A stretch of DNA of 64,000 nt. Source: Ashinkailepas kermadecensis. Lineage: Eukaryota > Arthropoda > Thecostraca > Neolepadidae. The notes beneath the pieces are model-generated. The model was not told the origin of the DNA. It did no database searches and worked only from the letters and a program-made list of their open reading frames with translations. The stretch lies in the NCBI GenBank assembly GCA_034440615.1, contig JAOTOM010004878.1, positions 345,001 to 409,000 of the forward strand, in the 5' to 3' direction. The translations under genes were made by a program, and so were the position numbers. Of this stretch, positions 46,251 to 57,439 are shown one piece after another. Within the stretch, counting starts at the first letter, position 1. Each line of letters starts with the position of its first letter.

Positions 46251-47112
46251 CAGGCCCCGAAAGGCGGTCGCCTGAAGGGTCCCTCGGATCCTGTATGGGG
46301 TGGCTGCTCCCTTCGCCACTGCTCGTAGCGCCCATATTTACTAGTATATCTTTTTTGTTTATGATTTCGCACAAGACTCACTTATCAATATGCAACGCAA
46401 TTCCAAAATGTCGATACAATATCTATACCCATTCGTGAGATATCGTTAAGAAACTGGAGGTGTGGGCGGATTTTCCCCCCTCCCGAACGCGAGTTAAAAG
46501 CATAAAACGTGTTGTCCGGCATTTGATGGCCTAGCATTTATTTGTTCACCATGTTGACCAGTTCTCCGAGGATTGAACAAAAATGGATAGGAATTTTGTA
46601 CTACAGCTTATAAAGCCGAATTGATACGCTTCATTCAATGAACTCGAAGTTCGGCGCTTTGGAGATCGGTAGCTCCTGATCGGGAAATGGTGCACCCCGG
46701 GCGGGATACTGCGACAGATCGGAAAGGCTCAACTTCACCCCTCGAATGATTTCGTCGAAGCACTTTTCGTCAGTTTCGAGTGCTCCCGCCACCGAATTCG
46801 TATGGTGCCCCTCGGAGAGGGTCGATCCGTCTTCCAGTCAGTTGTGTCAGTTCTGCCTGAAGGATTCGAACTTCTGGATCCGTTAGTAAGCTGCGGACCA
46901 GTCACAAGGGACATGCTCAGTGGCAGCCCCAACAGTGCACTTCATGTCCTAGCTACTTCCACGGCCGGCTTACCTGAAGCCGATGGACTTGCAAAACACT
47001 GTGGCATCGATATCCTCGAAGTCGTCGTCGCACACGTGACCCCCACGCCCCGCCGTTTTCCCGTATTTCGATGCGACCCATGTTGCAGCTGCTGGTGCCG
47101 GCCAGCCGGTAT
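46251..47112. other. Unassigned DNA with a decayed TTAA-type end
   Basis: A CCCCCCTCCCGAACGCGAGTTAA string at 46,475-46,497 looks like a right terminus of the TTAA-type elements, without a visible left partner. No gene is recognised; a frame at 46,802-47,164 lacks motifs. Confidence 0.35.
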
Positions 47113-47445
47113 TGGTCTGCCAACACACGTGTGCGCCACCAGTCACGCTGTCAACGTCACCTAACCAGTCACACCGTCAATACGTGTCTGCCACCAATCA
47201 CGCTGTCAACGTCACCTCGCCAGTCACACCGTCAACACGACTCTGCCACCAATCACGCTTTCAACGTCACCTAACCAGTCACACCGTCAACACGTGTCTG
47301 CCACCAATCACACTTTCAACGTCACCTAACCAGTCACACCGTCAATGCGTGTCTGTCACCAGTCACGCTGCTAACGTCACTTCACCAGTCACAACGTCAA
47401 TGCGCATCCGTCATCTGACCAGTCACACCGTCAACACTTGTGCGC
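47113..47445. repeat. 55-bp minisatellite, about six copies
   Basis: Units carry CGTCACCTAACCAGTCACACC and CCACCAATCACGCTGTCAA, and CGTCAC recurs at 47,155, 47,210 and 47,265. Later copies are shorter and diverged. Confidence 0.9.
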
Positions 47446-47759
47446 AACCGGTATTGCAGGTATCGCAACACGTCATTCCATGAGCACTAATGCAGCAAGC
47501 TTCTAACCGCAAGGCAGGTATTACAGCACGTGATACTATGAAGCAACAAGCAAGAAAGAAGCAGCATAAGCGACTGCATAGAATGTCATGTTTCTAGGAC
47601 ATGGCCCATTTCAGAACTGCTACATGATGGTACTGTGAAATGGCTCAAAATGTTGTTGAACGAATGGCGGAGGAATGAAATAAACGCTTGAATGTTGTAG
47701 TTAACAAAACTCTCTGATCTTGATCGACATATGAAACCATGCATATATTATCTCGCGCC
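47446..47759. other. Unassigned DNA
   Basis: No gene is recognised. Confidence 0.4.
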
Positions 47760-48574
47760 GTCTCTGGGGGGGAGGGTGATATGCCCCCCCCCCCCCTTAA
47801 GGTTTTCCGCGGATAGTGAAAGAACGGCGCCCGGCAGCGCGCCAAAATTTGGCATACCTTTTTCACATCAATTTCGCGTGTTGTGTGGAAATTGTGTGGT
47901 CAGGTGATCTAGGGTCGACGAGTTAGTCAAGGTCAAGTGAGGTCACCTCTAGAAAAGTTAAACCAGTCGTCACGTTTCAACGGATAAAGATATGGCAATG
48001 AAACTTTCAGCATTTGCTTTTCTTTAGGGACGAAACAAAACGCATCGGAGGAATTTTTTATTTTTCCGTTTTTGATATTTGCATATTTGCCCAATTAATC
48101 GAATCGAAGATACTGGCTAAAGAAAGCATTTGTTATGAGACAAGTTGACTTACATCAAAGTTTTTCGGCTCGCTCCTCTACCCATTAAAGAAAAATTGAA
48201 CACTCAAAATTGTGAAATTTCAAAAACTTAAAATTTTTATTTTTGGGTGGGCAAATATTTTATGACTATAACCGATATCGCCATTCTTTTCTGATTTCGA
48301 CTAATTTTTGGTTGTCAAATCTCCCCCAAAATGAACTCCCCAGAGTCAAAAACATGATGTAAGTCGTGAAAACCTGGCCCCCTGGTGACGTCACTTTATG
48401 GGGGTAAAATTTTGGGGGTGGTTTCTGGCCCTACTCGTCGAGCGCTTTCCGATGAGCTCTTTCGTTTTCGTGCGACGCTTAGTTTGGAGATTAGAGAGGG
48501 GTTTGTATCAACCCTCTCCCCCCCCCCAAAGACGGGGTGTGAGGATATGACCGGAAAGACGGGGAGGGTTATGC
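47760..48574. mobile_element. TTAA-type element family A, copy 3
   Basis: It is nearly full length and collinear with copy 1: a G-run/C-run pair, TTAAGGTTTTCCGCGGAT, GGCGCCCGGCAGCGCG, AAGGTCAAGTGAGGTCACCT near 47,925-47,948, CGTTTTTGATATTTGC, TACTCGTCGAGCG.TTTCCGATGA, the GTTTGTATCAAC hairpin and GGGGAGGGTTA at the right end. The TTAA has decayed to TTAT on the right and is absent on the left. A foldback element abuts it. Confidence 0.65.
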
Positions 48575-48930
48575 ATTTGCTGTGCGGTCACTCGGTGCTG
48601 TGATAGTCATACAAGGTGGCAAAAAAGCAATATGATCCAGACATTCAAGTGTCAAATTTGCGTAAGTGCGGCAAATTGAGCATTGTTTTCGGTCAACATT
48701 GTCATCCGACGGATTGTATGTATGGTATGACAACATATGTATTTATTATGCATTTACATTCATACGTTGTTATGACATATCTACAATGCGTCGAATGGAA
48801 ATGTTGATCGAAGACCCTGCTCAAATTGTTGTACTTACGCAAATTTGGCATGTGAGTATCGGGTTCATATTGCATTTTTTCCACCTTACATGATTATCAC
48901 AACACCAGATGACCGCACATTCCATGCAAG
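48575..48930. mobile_element. Foldback element with about 160-bp arms
   Basis: The left arm (about 48,575-48,735) and right arm (about 48,768-48,930) are inverted copies at roughly three-quarters identity. Outer parts read GTGCGGTCA...TGTGATA.TCAT on both sides. Each arm, read inward, has the same potential peptide pattern (QYDPDIQVSNLRK against QYEPDTHMPNLRK). It could be a decayed inverted duplication of a coding segment or a MITE. Confidence 0.7.
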
Positions 48931-49536
48931 ATTAGCTTTCCATGCACACTTCTTTGTAACTTTGCTATGAAGGCAATAAGGTGCACACGTTCCTGTAGGC
49001 TGAGATAAGCTAGTAGATGTAGTTTTAACACGAACGAAACATTCGATGTTGAAACTATGGGATGTACGTGACTTAATTTTGAATAAAAATGACTTTTCTT
49101 GTCGAGATGATTCATAAGAACTGCAGCTTTACGTAGTGTTCTTCATTAGCTATCGAGATACCAAAACAATCCAAATTATTTGTTATCAAGAAGAAATACG
49201 TAGCCTTCACGCGCGACGGCTGGAAAGAAAAATCAATATTTCAAAATGTTGGTGCCAATGGACTCCAAACTGCTCAAATAATGGAATAAACCTGCTGAAG
49301 TTAGTACTGCTAGTAAGATGAACATATTTACGGTGCAGCATGCAAGAATATACAGAAGATGACAAATGCCTCTCCGCAAATTTTGCATGAATTCCGGGCG
49401 AAGAGCTTGATACCCCAGAGCAAACCATTGAAGCACGTGCAACGGTAACGATAAATTCATTTTTGAATCGTGCAATTCCAATCGCAACCTTCTTCAGACT
49501 TCCGCAGATATTTGCCATCAGTATTAAAATTGTGGA
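48931..49536. other. Unassigned DNA
   Basis: Sequence 3' of the cysteine-rich exon on the minus strand, presumably its untranslated region and flank. No polyadenylation site was assigned with confidence. Confidence 0.4.
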
Positions 49537-49781
49537 CTAGTATGCTGATGGGCTGGCAGTTACTTCTGACAGTGGTAACTGCGCTACGAAAGTCGTCGCC
49601 AGGATCAATTGCGTCAGTGAACCATAGTGGACACACGACTTATATCCGGCGCCATTGTACGTGTAGGTTTTTGAGCCGTTACAGGCGAAGTCTCCGCAGG
49701 TATTGTCAGATCGACACAAAGACTTGGCATTCGCGAGAGTGCAGTCTTCGTCGTAAGAGCAGCTACCCTCGTACGGTGCCT
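49537..49781 (-). CDS. Terminal exon of a cysteine-rich, probably secreted protein
   Basis: On the minus strand a strong acceptor (cttgttcttgctcacag) precedes base 49,781. The frame then encodes EAPYEGSCSYDEDCTLANAK, CRSDNTCGDFACNGSKT and YKSC before a stop at 49,537. The cysteine spacing (C-X5-C-X8-C-X5-C-X4-C) resembles an EB-type module of arthropod and nematode secreted proteins, but I am not sure of the family. The last 28 or so residues contain a hydrophobic stretch (LTQLILATTFVAQLPL), which could be a GPI-anchor-like tail or reflect an unseen donor. Upstream exons would lie to the right. It may belong to the same gene as neither chitin-binding exon, since it carries its own stop. Confidence 0.55.
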
Positions 49782-49799
49782 CTGTGAGCAAGAACAAGC

Positions 49800-50115
49800 A
49801 GGTTGTCAGTACGGCCCTGCATCCCCACGCAGAGACGCACACAGGCAGGACGTCACGCCGGACGGCCATACATCCCCGCACAGAGACGCACACTGGTAGG
49901 ACGTCACGCCGGACAGCCTAAATCCCCACACAGAGGCACGTCCCTACATCCCCACACAGAAACACACATTCAGGTAGGATGTCACTCCGGACGGCTCTAC
50001 ATCCTCACACAGAGGCACACACAGGCAGGACGTCACGCCAGACGACCCTACATCCCCACACAGAGGCACACACAGACAGGACGTCACGCCGGACGACTCT
50101 ATATCCCCACACAGA
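49800..50115. repeat. About 51-bp minisatellite, six copies
   Basis: Units contain AGGACGTCACGCCGGACG and CATCCCCACACAGAGGCACAC. AGGACG recurs about every 51 bp from 49,848. It begins within 20 bp of the cysteine-rich exon's acceptor, so it lies in that gene's intron. Confidence 0.88.
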
Positions 50116-51344
50116 GCCACGCACTCGACCACGCACACAGTCAGATGGCCGAGGAGACGTGCCACCACGACTTCGGAAGAAGCCGTTCAAAAGGAGTACA
50201 ATCGTTCGAATGATTTTCTGACGGCTTTGCTGACCAGTTTGTATACCAGCAATTTAATTCAGATCAAGTGTTTTCAATAATTCCTCTCGCTTTCATTGTG
50301 CTCATTTCGGGCATCATTGTCCATGTCATGACACATGTCCATGACAAATGTCCATGTCATGACACATGAAAGCCTATCGCAGCTGAAGATCGCTCGTTGG
50401 TAATTGTTCTAGTATAGGACAAAAATATTTCGGAAATTTAGAAAGCCCTATCGGATCTACAGGACATTCGGTCGAACCTGCAGGACACCCAAGCGAAATT
50501 ATTGGACTACCCTTGGAACTTATTGGTCTTCCGATAGGGCATGGCGATTTAAGCGCACATTCGATAAAAAAAACTCGCATTGAGAACTCGACTTGACGGT
50601 CGTGATATCCAATTAAAAATTGTTCGATAAGACATCCCACTTGACATTCCATTGAGGCTGTTTACAATGCAAATATCGGTTCAGTACGGTACCGAACCGA
50701 GTTGAGGCGATGTTAGTATCATATATAAAGAGGTACTGAATTCGTCGAAATATGCGTCCAAGTTGACATAGATGCCATTTTGCAGATTGAAATATCTCTG
50801 AGAACTAAAAATTTGACAATATGTCCCATTAAGCTGTTCAAAACAATCATTTTATACGAACTTAACTACACTTATTTCCGCATCCACCTATGCTGCCAGC
50901 TTTTTGGTGGCTCTCCTGCCAGAATATCGGTCCTAGTCGCCGACCGGGACTGGGATGAAGCAATTGGTACGGCAGAGAACTAACTACTTTTTTGACAGTG
51001 ATGGACAAAATTATCAATCAATCTCAGGCAGCCAGTGATTGTAACGGCTATGTCTATTGGTGAAAGCTCTTCACTCCGCTCGGCTGGTGTACACTGAAAG
51101 CGCCTGAACTCTAACTACTCTATGCTCTCTAACTACAAGAGATATTTCACAGAACCGTGGTAATTTATCAGCTTGAAATAATTTTACTAGGGTGTGAAGA
51201 GTTGGAAGCTATCTTCACATGTAAAGTATGCTAAGTTTCGGTTCACTATCAACATTCCCAGACTGCAAGATAGATTGAAGGCCTGGCTGGGCATAGCTGA
51301 GGTAAGGAAGCAATTCTACAGCCCTGGAGGGTTGAAGTAATAAT
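50116..51344. other. Unassigned DNA
   Basis: No gene is recognised. A short duplication of CCATGTCATGACACATG (50,321-50,368) is present. Confidence 0.4.
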
Positions 51345-54199
51345 TTGTGCTTTGTGGAATTTGTTGAAGTTACACCAGGTATTATAACTTTTGTTAAGTG
51401 TATGATGCTTAATGCTCAGAGCATTCGATCCAAATTTGATGAGTTCAAGTGTTATGTTGCTGAGGAGAAACCAGATTTTGTTTGCATTACTGAGGCATGG
51501 GTCAGTGAGGGATATTTTGGGGATAACTTGCAGGACTATGAGATCCAGGGATACAATATGTTTTCATGCAATAGGGGTCCAGCAGTGAAAGGGGGTGGTG
51601 TAATGCTCTATGTGAATAGCTTATACAGTTCTCAAAAAGTAGCAGATGAGGTAAAAAATGTGTCTGTGGAGTCCATTTGGCTTGATGTTGCTGTTGGAAA
51701 AGGCAACAGCAATAAACTGAGGATAGGAGCTTTGTATCGATCAGGAACCTTGCCACATTCTCAACAACTGGAGCTTGATAAGGTGATTTGTGAGGAAATC
51801 AGTAGAAACTTTCAGAGGAAATGCCTTATTCTTGGTGACTTTAATCTAAATGGATATGAAAATGTTGGTGTTGGCTCCCCATCATGTAAACTGTTTAGGA
51901 AATGCCTTGAAGAGGACTTGTTCTTACACCAGTTTGTAACGGAACCAACCAGGCAGGGCTCATTCTTGGACCTTGTCTTCTCAGATTTAAGTGATTTAGT
52001 TCAAGACTTGACTGTAGGAGAAACTCTGGGAAGAAGTGACCATAACATAGTGAGATTCAAGGCACAGGTATCAGGGACAATCAAGGATAATTTGGCAAAG
52101 ATTCCAAATTTTAACAGGGCAGACTTTGACTGCATGAGAGAGGCTTTAAGTGCCATAAAATGGGAGGAAGAATTCTTTGATTTAAATGCCTGTGAAATGT
52201 GGGAAAAGTTCAAATCCTACTTGAGGGAAATTCAGATTAGACATGTTCCCCAAAAGCAAAGGCGCAAAAGAAGGGTAGGAAAGCCAGCATGGCTTACATC
52301 AGATGTGATGAAAGCAATTAAGGATAAGAAAAAGAAAGGTGCATTTAGAGTATTTAAGGAAGCTTCAAGTATCGTAAATCTAAGGTCGTATCAAAAATCT
52401 AGAGATGCTGTGAAGCAGAAAATCAGAGCAGCAAAGCGAGCAAAAGAATTGGATTTGGCTAGGAACTGTAATGGGGACAGTAAAAAGTTCTTTAGTTTCT
52501 ACAAGCTAAGTAAAGTTTCAAGCACAATTGGTCCACTGGAAGTAAATGGGACTATATTGAGTGAGGATGGTGAGATGGTTGAGGAGCTGAGCAAGCAGTT
52601 TAAATCAGTGTTTACAATGGAGGATGTGACTAATCTGCGAACCGTGAACCACAGTTCAGTGACAGGTGATCAGATACACGATGTTGATTTCATTGATAGT
52701 GATATTGTTTTCAATTATAACATAAAAATAAAGCCAAACAAGGCAGCAGGACCCGATGGAATTTATAAAAGGAAGTGGGAATTCCACTTAGTATAATATT
52801 TTGTAGATCAGTTTCGCAAAATGAAATTCCAACAGATTGAAAAAGGGCAAATGTAGTTCCTATTTTCAAGAAAGGAGAAAGAGGGAAAGTTGAAAACTAT
52901 AGGCCAGTAAGCCTCACATCCCTAGTCTGCAAGGTACTCGAATCAATTATCAAGGATAGAATAGTTAGTTTTCTGGAAGGAAACAGATTGATTCAAGATA
53001 CTCAACATGGGTTTAGAAAAGGGAGATCGTGTCTCACAAATCTCTTGGACTTTTTGAATTTTGCTACAGAACAATTTGATCAGGGAAATCAGGTTGATGT
53101 AGCATATCTTGACTTTAGTAAGGCCTTTGACAAGGTACCCCATAAACGGTTAATGATGCAACTTCAGGTCCATGGTATTGCAGGTAGCATCCTAAAATGG
53201 ATAGAGTTGTGGCTTTCAGATAGACAGCAGAGAGTGATGCTAAATGGTACAAAGTCACCATGGCAAAATGTTCTTAGTGGAGGCCCCCAGGGGTCGGTAC
53301 TGGGGCCACTATTGTTCATTATATATGTGAATAGCATTGAACGTGGCCTAAGCAGTAAGGTTTTGAAATTTGCGGATGATTTGAAGATCTTTAGGGCAAT
53401 AACAGGGCACAATGAGCAGGTTTTGCTGCAGAAAGACTTAGACGAGCTTGTGAAGTGGTCCGAAAAATGGCAAATGAAGTTTAATTTTGATAAGTGCAAA
53501 GTCATGCATGTAGGTAGGCAGCATATGAAGGCGCCATACTTGATGGGTGGCCAACTACTATCTGTGACTCAGCAGGAGAAGGACTTAGGTGTTATTTTGA
53601 ACACAAAATTGGGGGCACCATAACAGACCAAAGAAGCCAGGAAGAAGGCACTAAGAATGCTTGGGGCAATACAGAGGAATGTGTCATACAAAAGTGAGGA
53701 GGTCATCAGGAAGCTTTACTGTGCATATGTTAGGCCACATTTGGAATACTGTGTCCAAGCTTGGTCCCCTAGTTATGAGAAAGATTGTTGGCTTTTAGAG
53801 AGAGTACAAAAGAGGGCAACAAAAATGGTTAATGGTATAGGCAACCTGGCATATGAGGAAAGATTGAAGAAATTGAATATGTTTTCACGTAGATATAGAA
53901 GGCTGAGAGGAGATCTCATCGAGGTTTTTACATTTGTTCATGGTCAGGAAGAGGGATATCTCAGGGAAATGTTTGAATTTAAAAGAATTGATGCAATTAG
54001 AGGTCATCAATTCAACATTAAAGTTAATCACAGCAGGACAAGGTTAAGACAGTCTTTCTTCACCAACAGGGTAGTAGAACACTGGAACCAGCTGCCAGGA
54101 ACCATTGTCAGTAGCAACACACTGAACATCTTTAAAAACGGCATAGACAATCATTATAAGAATAGGGGGATTGTTTTTCTGTATTCCAGGGAGGGTTGA
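51345..54199 (+). pseudogene. CR1-like ORF2: endonuclease plus reverse transcriptase
   Basis: The N-terminal endonuclease shows MLNAQSIRSKFDEF, CITEAWVSEG, LILGDFNLNG and the catalytic SDHN. A basic linker leads to NKAAGPDGI, which opens the reverse transcriptase. After a frameshift with a short deletion near 52,765, the frame resumes through a TGA at 52,838. It includes KKGERGKVENYRPVSL, motif A (YLDFSKAFDKVPHKRL), motif B (GGPQGSVLGPLLF) and catalytic FADD. A TAA at 53,621 interrupts the thumb before KKALRMLGAIQRN, LEYCVQAWSP and VVEHWNQLPG. One frameshift and two stops mean the copy is inactive, but little decayed. The whole would nick DNA and copy the element RNA. Confidence 0.92.
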
Positions 54200-54215
54200 T
54201 AGACAGGGAGGAGTT

Positions 54216-54599
54216 GGGAGGAGTTTGTAATTGTTGAGTGTGTTATGCAATAGCAAGTGAGTCTCTTATTAAGTCTAAACGCTTTATAACTTTATATAGG
54301 GTATACCAAGCAGTGGATTCAGCACCTTCCTTCGGGATGTGATACTGATTAGATTGTCTATGGTAGCACAATGGGTATGATGGGAGGAGTTTGTAATTGT
54401 TGAGTGTATTATGCAATAGCAAGTGAGTCTCTTATTAAGACTGAACGCTTTATGAATTTGTGTGGGATGTGCCTAGCAGTGGATTCGGCACCTTCCTTCG
54501 GGATGTGATGCTGATGAGATTGTCTATGGTGCATGATGGGTATGATGGGAGGAGCTTGTGATTGTTGAGGGTGTTATGCGGTAGCAAGTGAGTGGTGCT
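54216..54599 (+). repeat. About 166-bp tandem repeats in the CR1 3' untranslated region
   Basis: GGGAGGAG.TTGT.ATTGTTGA starts at 54,216, 54,382 and 54,547, giving two full units and one partial. Each full unit has GTGAGTCTCTTATTAAG and CACCTTCCTTCGGGATGTGA. Confidence 0.9.
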
Positions 54600-54734
54600 A
54601 GATAGGCTGGGATATATAGCTTCCTAGGAACTTGGGATAAGGGATTGATTGGGGTGGGAGTATGTACATTTCTAGTACCTTTTCTAGATAGGCTTAACCC
54701 AGATCGGCCCCTGTGGCTCTTATTAAGCCTTAAT

Positions 54735-54766
54735 ACTTTATGACTTTATGACTTTATGACTTTATA
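54735..54766 (+). repeat. Octamer tail of the CR1-like element
   Basis: Four tandem ACTTTATG units (the last ACTTTATA) mark the 3' terminus. Confidence 0.88.
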
Positions 54767-55245
54767 AGCATGTTTTTAGCTTGCATGTCAGAGCTATGCT
54801 TGAAAAGCTCGGAGTGGAAAACTAGGAAAAACAAAAAGTATAAATATTGCGGAAAATAGCATAATATTAGGCTTCCAAAAATATTGGCAGATAGGAATGG
54901 GAAATTATGCCAAGCCGTGTGCTATTTGTCATTGAAACTTATCAATTTTTGGACAAAAGTTGATGGACTATCTCCTGGTTCTATTGGTGTTTGCATGATT
55001 TTGCAATTACCATAATATCATATCATGTAAGCTGATTATTAAATGTCCTGTGGATGCCAGTTACATATATTATATCTCAAGCAGGAGTAGAACTTGTCTA
55101 GGGTGATTGAGGGTTCAGGCAGCTTCAAATTCACCTTGATGTGGTGTGTATCAAAATACCTAATGATAAAGGATGGAAATGGTGTTGGTACTGAAACCCA
55201 CCAGCAGTTTTGAACCTCATTTCATATCCACTGGCTTTCTCTTCC
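54767..55245. other. Unassigned DNA
   Basis: No gene is recognised. Confidence 0.4.
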
Positions 55246-55560
55246 GTCTTAGGGCCTCCTCTCATTTTCTTGGGCCTCCTTTCCCGTATTGGGGCCTCCT
55301 TTGCAGTCCTGGGGGTCTCCTTTGCAATCCCGGGGGCTTCCTCTGCAATCCTGGGGGCCTCATTTGCAATCCTGGGGGCCTCATTTGCAATCATGGGGCC
55401 TCCTTCGCAATCATGGGGGCCTCCTTTGAAATCCTGAGGCCTCCTTTGCAATCCTGGGGGCCTCCTTTGCAATCCTGGTGCCTCCTTTGCAATCTTGGGG
55501 GCCTCCGTGCCAATTTTCGGCACCGTCTTGATTTCTGGGGCCTCCTATCCTCTCCTAGGT
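55246..55560. repeat. 21-bp GGCCTCCTTTGCAATCCTGGG minisatellite
   Basis: About thirteen units of 21 bp occur. The period is divisible by three, so both strands give long repetitive frames (FAILGAS plus, EAPRIAK minus). Looser GGCCTCC-rich sequence continues to about 56,060. Confidence 0.9.
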
Positions 55561-56200
55561 GACTCCTTTTTCAAATTAGGGGCCTCCTCTCACGTCTTGG
55601 AGGCCTCCTCACCTGTGTTTGGAGCCTCATTATCCTCTTAGCAAGGTGTTGTTGTGTCATAGTCCCAAATCTTCTCTCCTAGGGTCCTCCTCTTCCAAAA
55701 TATGGGCCTCATCTGGCTGGTCTCAGTGGCCTTCTCTCGTTCCTGTGGAGACCTTCTTACCCATCTTGGGGCTCCCTCTTGCGTCCGGATAAATATCTCC
55801 TATCATTCCTTATTTTCTATTGTAGGGGCCCCCTTTCCATCTTGGGGGCCTCGTTATCCAAATTAAGAATATCCTGCCACCCATCGGAAGCCTTCTTGTC
55901 TAACCTGGGTGGCTTCCTGCCCGTCTCGGTGACATCCTTTTCGTCCTGGGGCCTCTTCCCAATCTATGTCCTACGTCTCATATTATCAACTGATTAGATT
56001 TCGCGGGAGCCTCGTTGCCAGTTTTGGGGCTTCCTTGACAGCATAATCTTCTGTCTCGTCGGCCTCCTTGCTCACCTATTTTCTGCGCCTTTCCGGATAG
56101 GGGCCTTCTCAAATTTCAGGGGGGGGGAGTGCCGCCCCCCAGTCTCACGGCACGACGGGCGACTGCCCCCCCCCCCCCCGGTGGTGACGCCCCTGGTTAC
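55561..56200. repeat. Degenerate GGCCTC-rich repeat and G/C-run patch
   Basis: GGGGCCTCCT motifs recur irregularly to about 56,060. A G9 run (56,120) and a C14 run (56,165) then bracket a short GC-rich segment that resembles the subterminal hairpins of the TTAA-type elements. Confidence 0.5.
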
Positions 56201-56490
56201 AGCATCCAAAATGTGCACGGTCCTGTTATGTGTGATGTTCAGCTCCATCTTCAATGTTGAACTTTCGTAATGTCATAAACAGTAATTACATCTATGCAAT
56301 TCAAGGCGGTGTGATAATACTGTATTTATATCAGTTTGATTAAAATTATTGATATTTTCTATGATGATAATGGTGGTATCTTGAAATGCATGTCTATGCA
56401 ATGAACTTGTGTAGCTGCAGGTGAAGCAGCGAGCACCAGTGGAGTTCCTAATGCCTAATGGTCAAGGGTGAAACTAAATGGAGGAGGTTC

Positions 56491-56554
56491 AACCTAACCC
56501 AACCTAACCTAGCCTAACCTAACCTAGCATAACCCAACATGGCTTAATCTAACC
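56491..56554. repeat. Telomere-like (CCTAA)n tract, left flank of the Penelope-like element
   Basis: About thirteen pentamers of CCTAA and variants (CCCAA, CCTAG) run up to the first base of the Penelope-like terminus at 56,555. Confidence 0.8.
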
Positions 56555-56637
56555 TTGCGTGTAAAGAAAGCATACGACCTTCAATATACCAGGAGGTGCT
56601 GAGTTGACATTAAAAGTAACGTTAAGGATTATACTTT

Positions 56638-56898
56638 TGTGATTGCAAAGCCGGTGAGAAAAGCTAACTCTGTATTACGTCCAGAGCGTGAGACAGCCCA
56701 TCGCAGACTGCCCCCGGCTCCCGCCGGAACCCGCGGGCGTGGCGGCCGCTCATTGGGCCACGTCGGCCGCCCACGCGGCCGTCAGCTGAGCGTCCCGGAG
56801 CCCCGCCCGCGATTGCGCCACCCTACCGACACAGCGGCGCCGCCGACGTCACGCCCCTGCCCGAGCGGCGGTCGTGACTCACATGTCATCACACCACA
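56638..56898 (-). repeat. 3' LTR
   Basis: In element orientation it starts TGTGGTGTGATGACATGTGA and ends GGCTTTGCAATCACA, the usual TG...CA ends. It is 261 bp. Confidence 0.95.
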
Positions 56899-56907
56899 CC
56901 TCCACCT
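56899..56907 (-). other. Polypurine tract
   Basis: AGGTGGAGG lies directly upstream of the 3' LTR in element orientation, the expected plus-strand primer position. Confidence 0.7.
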
Positions 56908-56950
56908 GGCACTAAGGTGCCACACTCGCACCACGGGCCCACGTTACGCG

Positions 56951-57439
56951 TCATTTACGTTTGCGGCGAGGTGGCTTCCGCACCGACACACCTCTGATCA
57001 CGGCGTCCGAGTGCACACTCGTCCCGTGCATCGCCAGCGGCTGCCGGCGCACTCTGCCGCCTCGGCGGGGCGCAACCCGTTCGTCGCCGTCCTCTCTGTC
57101 ACCAGGAGGCGTCGCCGTAAGCCCGTATGCGTCGGGAGGCCGTCGTTCGCGCGCACTCCTCCGGGAGACAGCCCGGTCGGTCACGACAACAGCCTCATCC
57201 CCCGAATCACCGTCCGACAGTACTGCGAACACATTCTCATCTGCAAACACACTCGCATCCGTTGCACACTCATCTTCACTCAACGTACTCCCGCTCGCAT
57301 TTCGTACAGGGTGCTCGACCCCTCCCTCCGGGCGCGCCCCTGCCTCCACCAGCTCCCCCACGGGTTCCTCCTCACCGCCAACCTCGGCCACCTCCGCTGC
57401 GTCATCCAAAAGCCCTTGTCCGCGCAGCACCCGCGGCAC
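56951..57439 (-). CDS. Probable C-terminal continuation of Pol in a second frame
   Basis: This frame overlaps the end of pol and begins beside the ten-base G run. It encodes about 160 residues, with an acidic stretch containing SEDECATD and SDGDSGDEAVVV, then arginine-rich sequence. Its position before the 3' LTR and its acidic/basic organisation suggest a Pol tail rather than an independent gene. Whether the break is a sequencing error in the homopolymer, a real mutation or programmed slippage cannot be told here. Confidence 0.5.
   Translation of the reverse strand: MPRVLRGQGLLDDAAEVAEVGGEEEPVGELVEAGARPEGGVEHPVRNASGSTLSEDECATDASVFADENVFAVLSDGDSGDEAVVVTDRAVSRRSARERRPPDAYGLTATPPGDREDGDERVAPRRGGRVRRQPLAMHGTSVHSDAVIRGVSVRKPPRRKRK

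Larger units (their letters stand above)
51345..54766 (+). mobile_element. CR1-like LINE, near full-length ORF2 with 3' octamer tail
   Basis: The element carries an endonuclease-reverse transcriptase ORF2 (51,345-54,199) and a 3' untranslated region with about 166-bp tandem repeats. It ends in four copies of the octamer ACTTTATG/A (54,735-54,766). A short octameric microsatellite tail, not poly(A), is characteristic of CR1-type elements. ORF1 and the 5' leader are not recognisable. A second fragment of the family lies at 43,975-44,220. Confidence 0.88.

Noticed and set aside
46860..46885. AGTTCGAATCCTT-like B box on the minus strand, considered as a tRNA
   Set aside because: No A box, cloverleaf or acceptor pairing is found upstream at the right distance.
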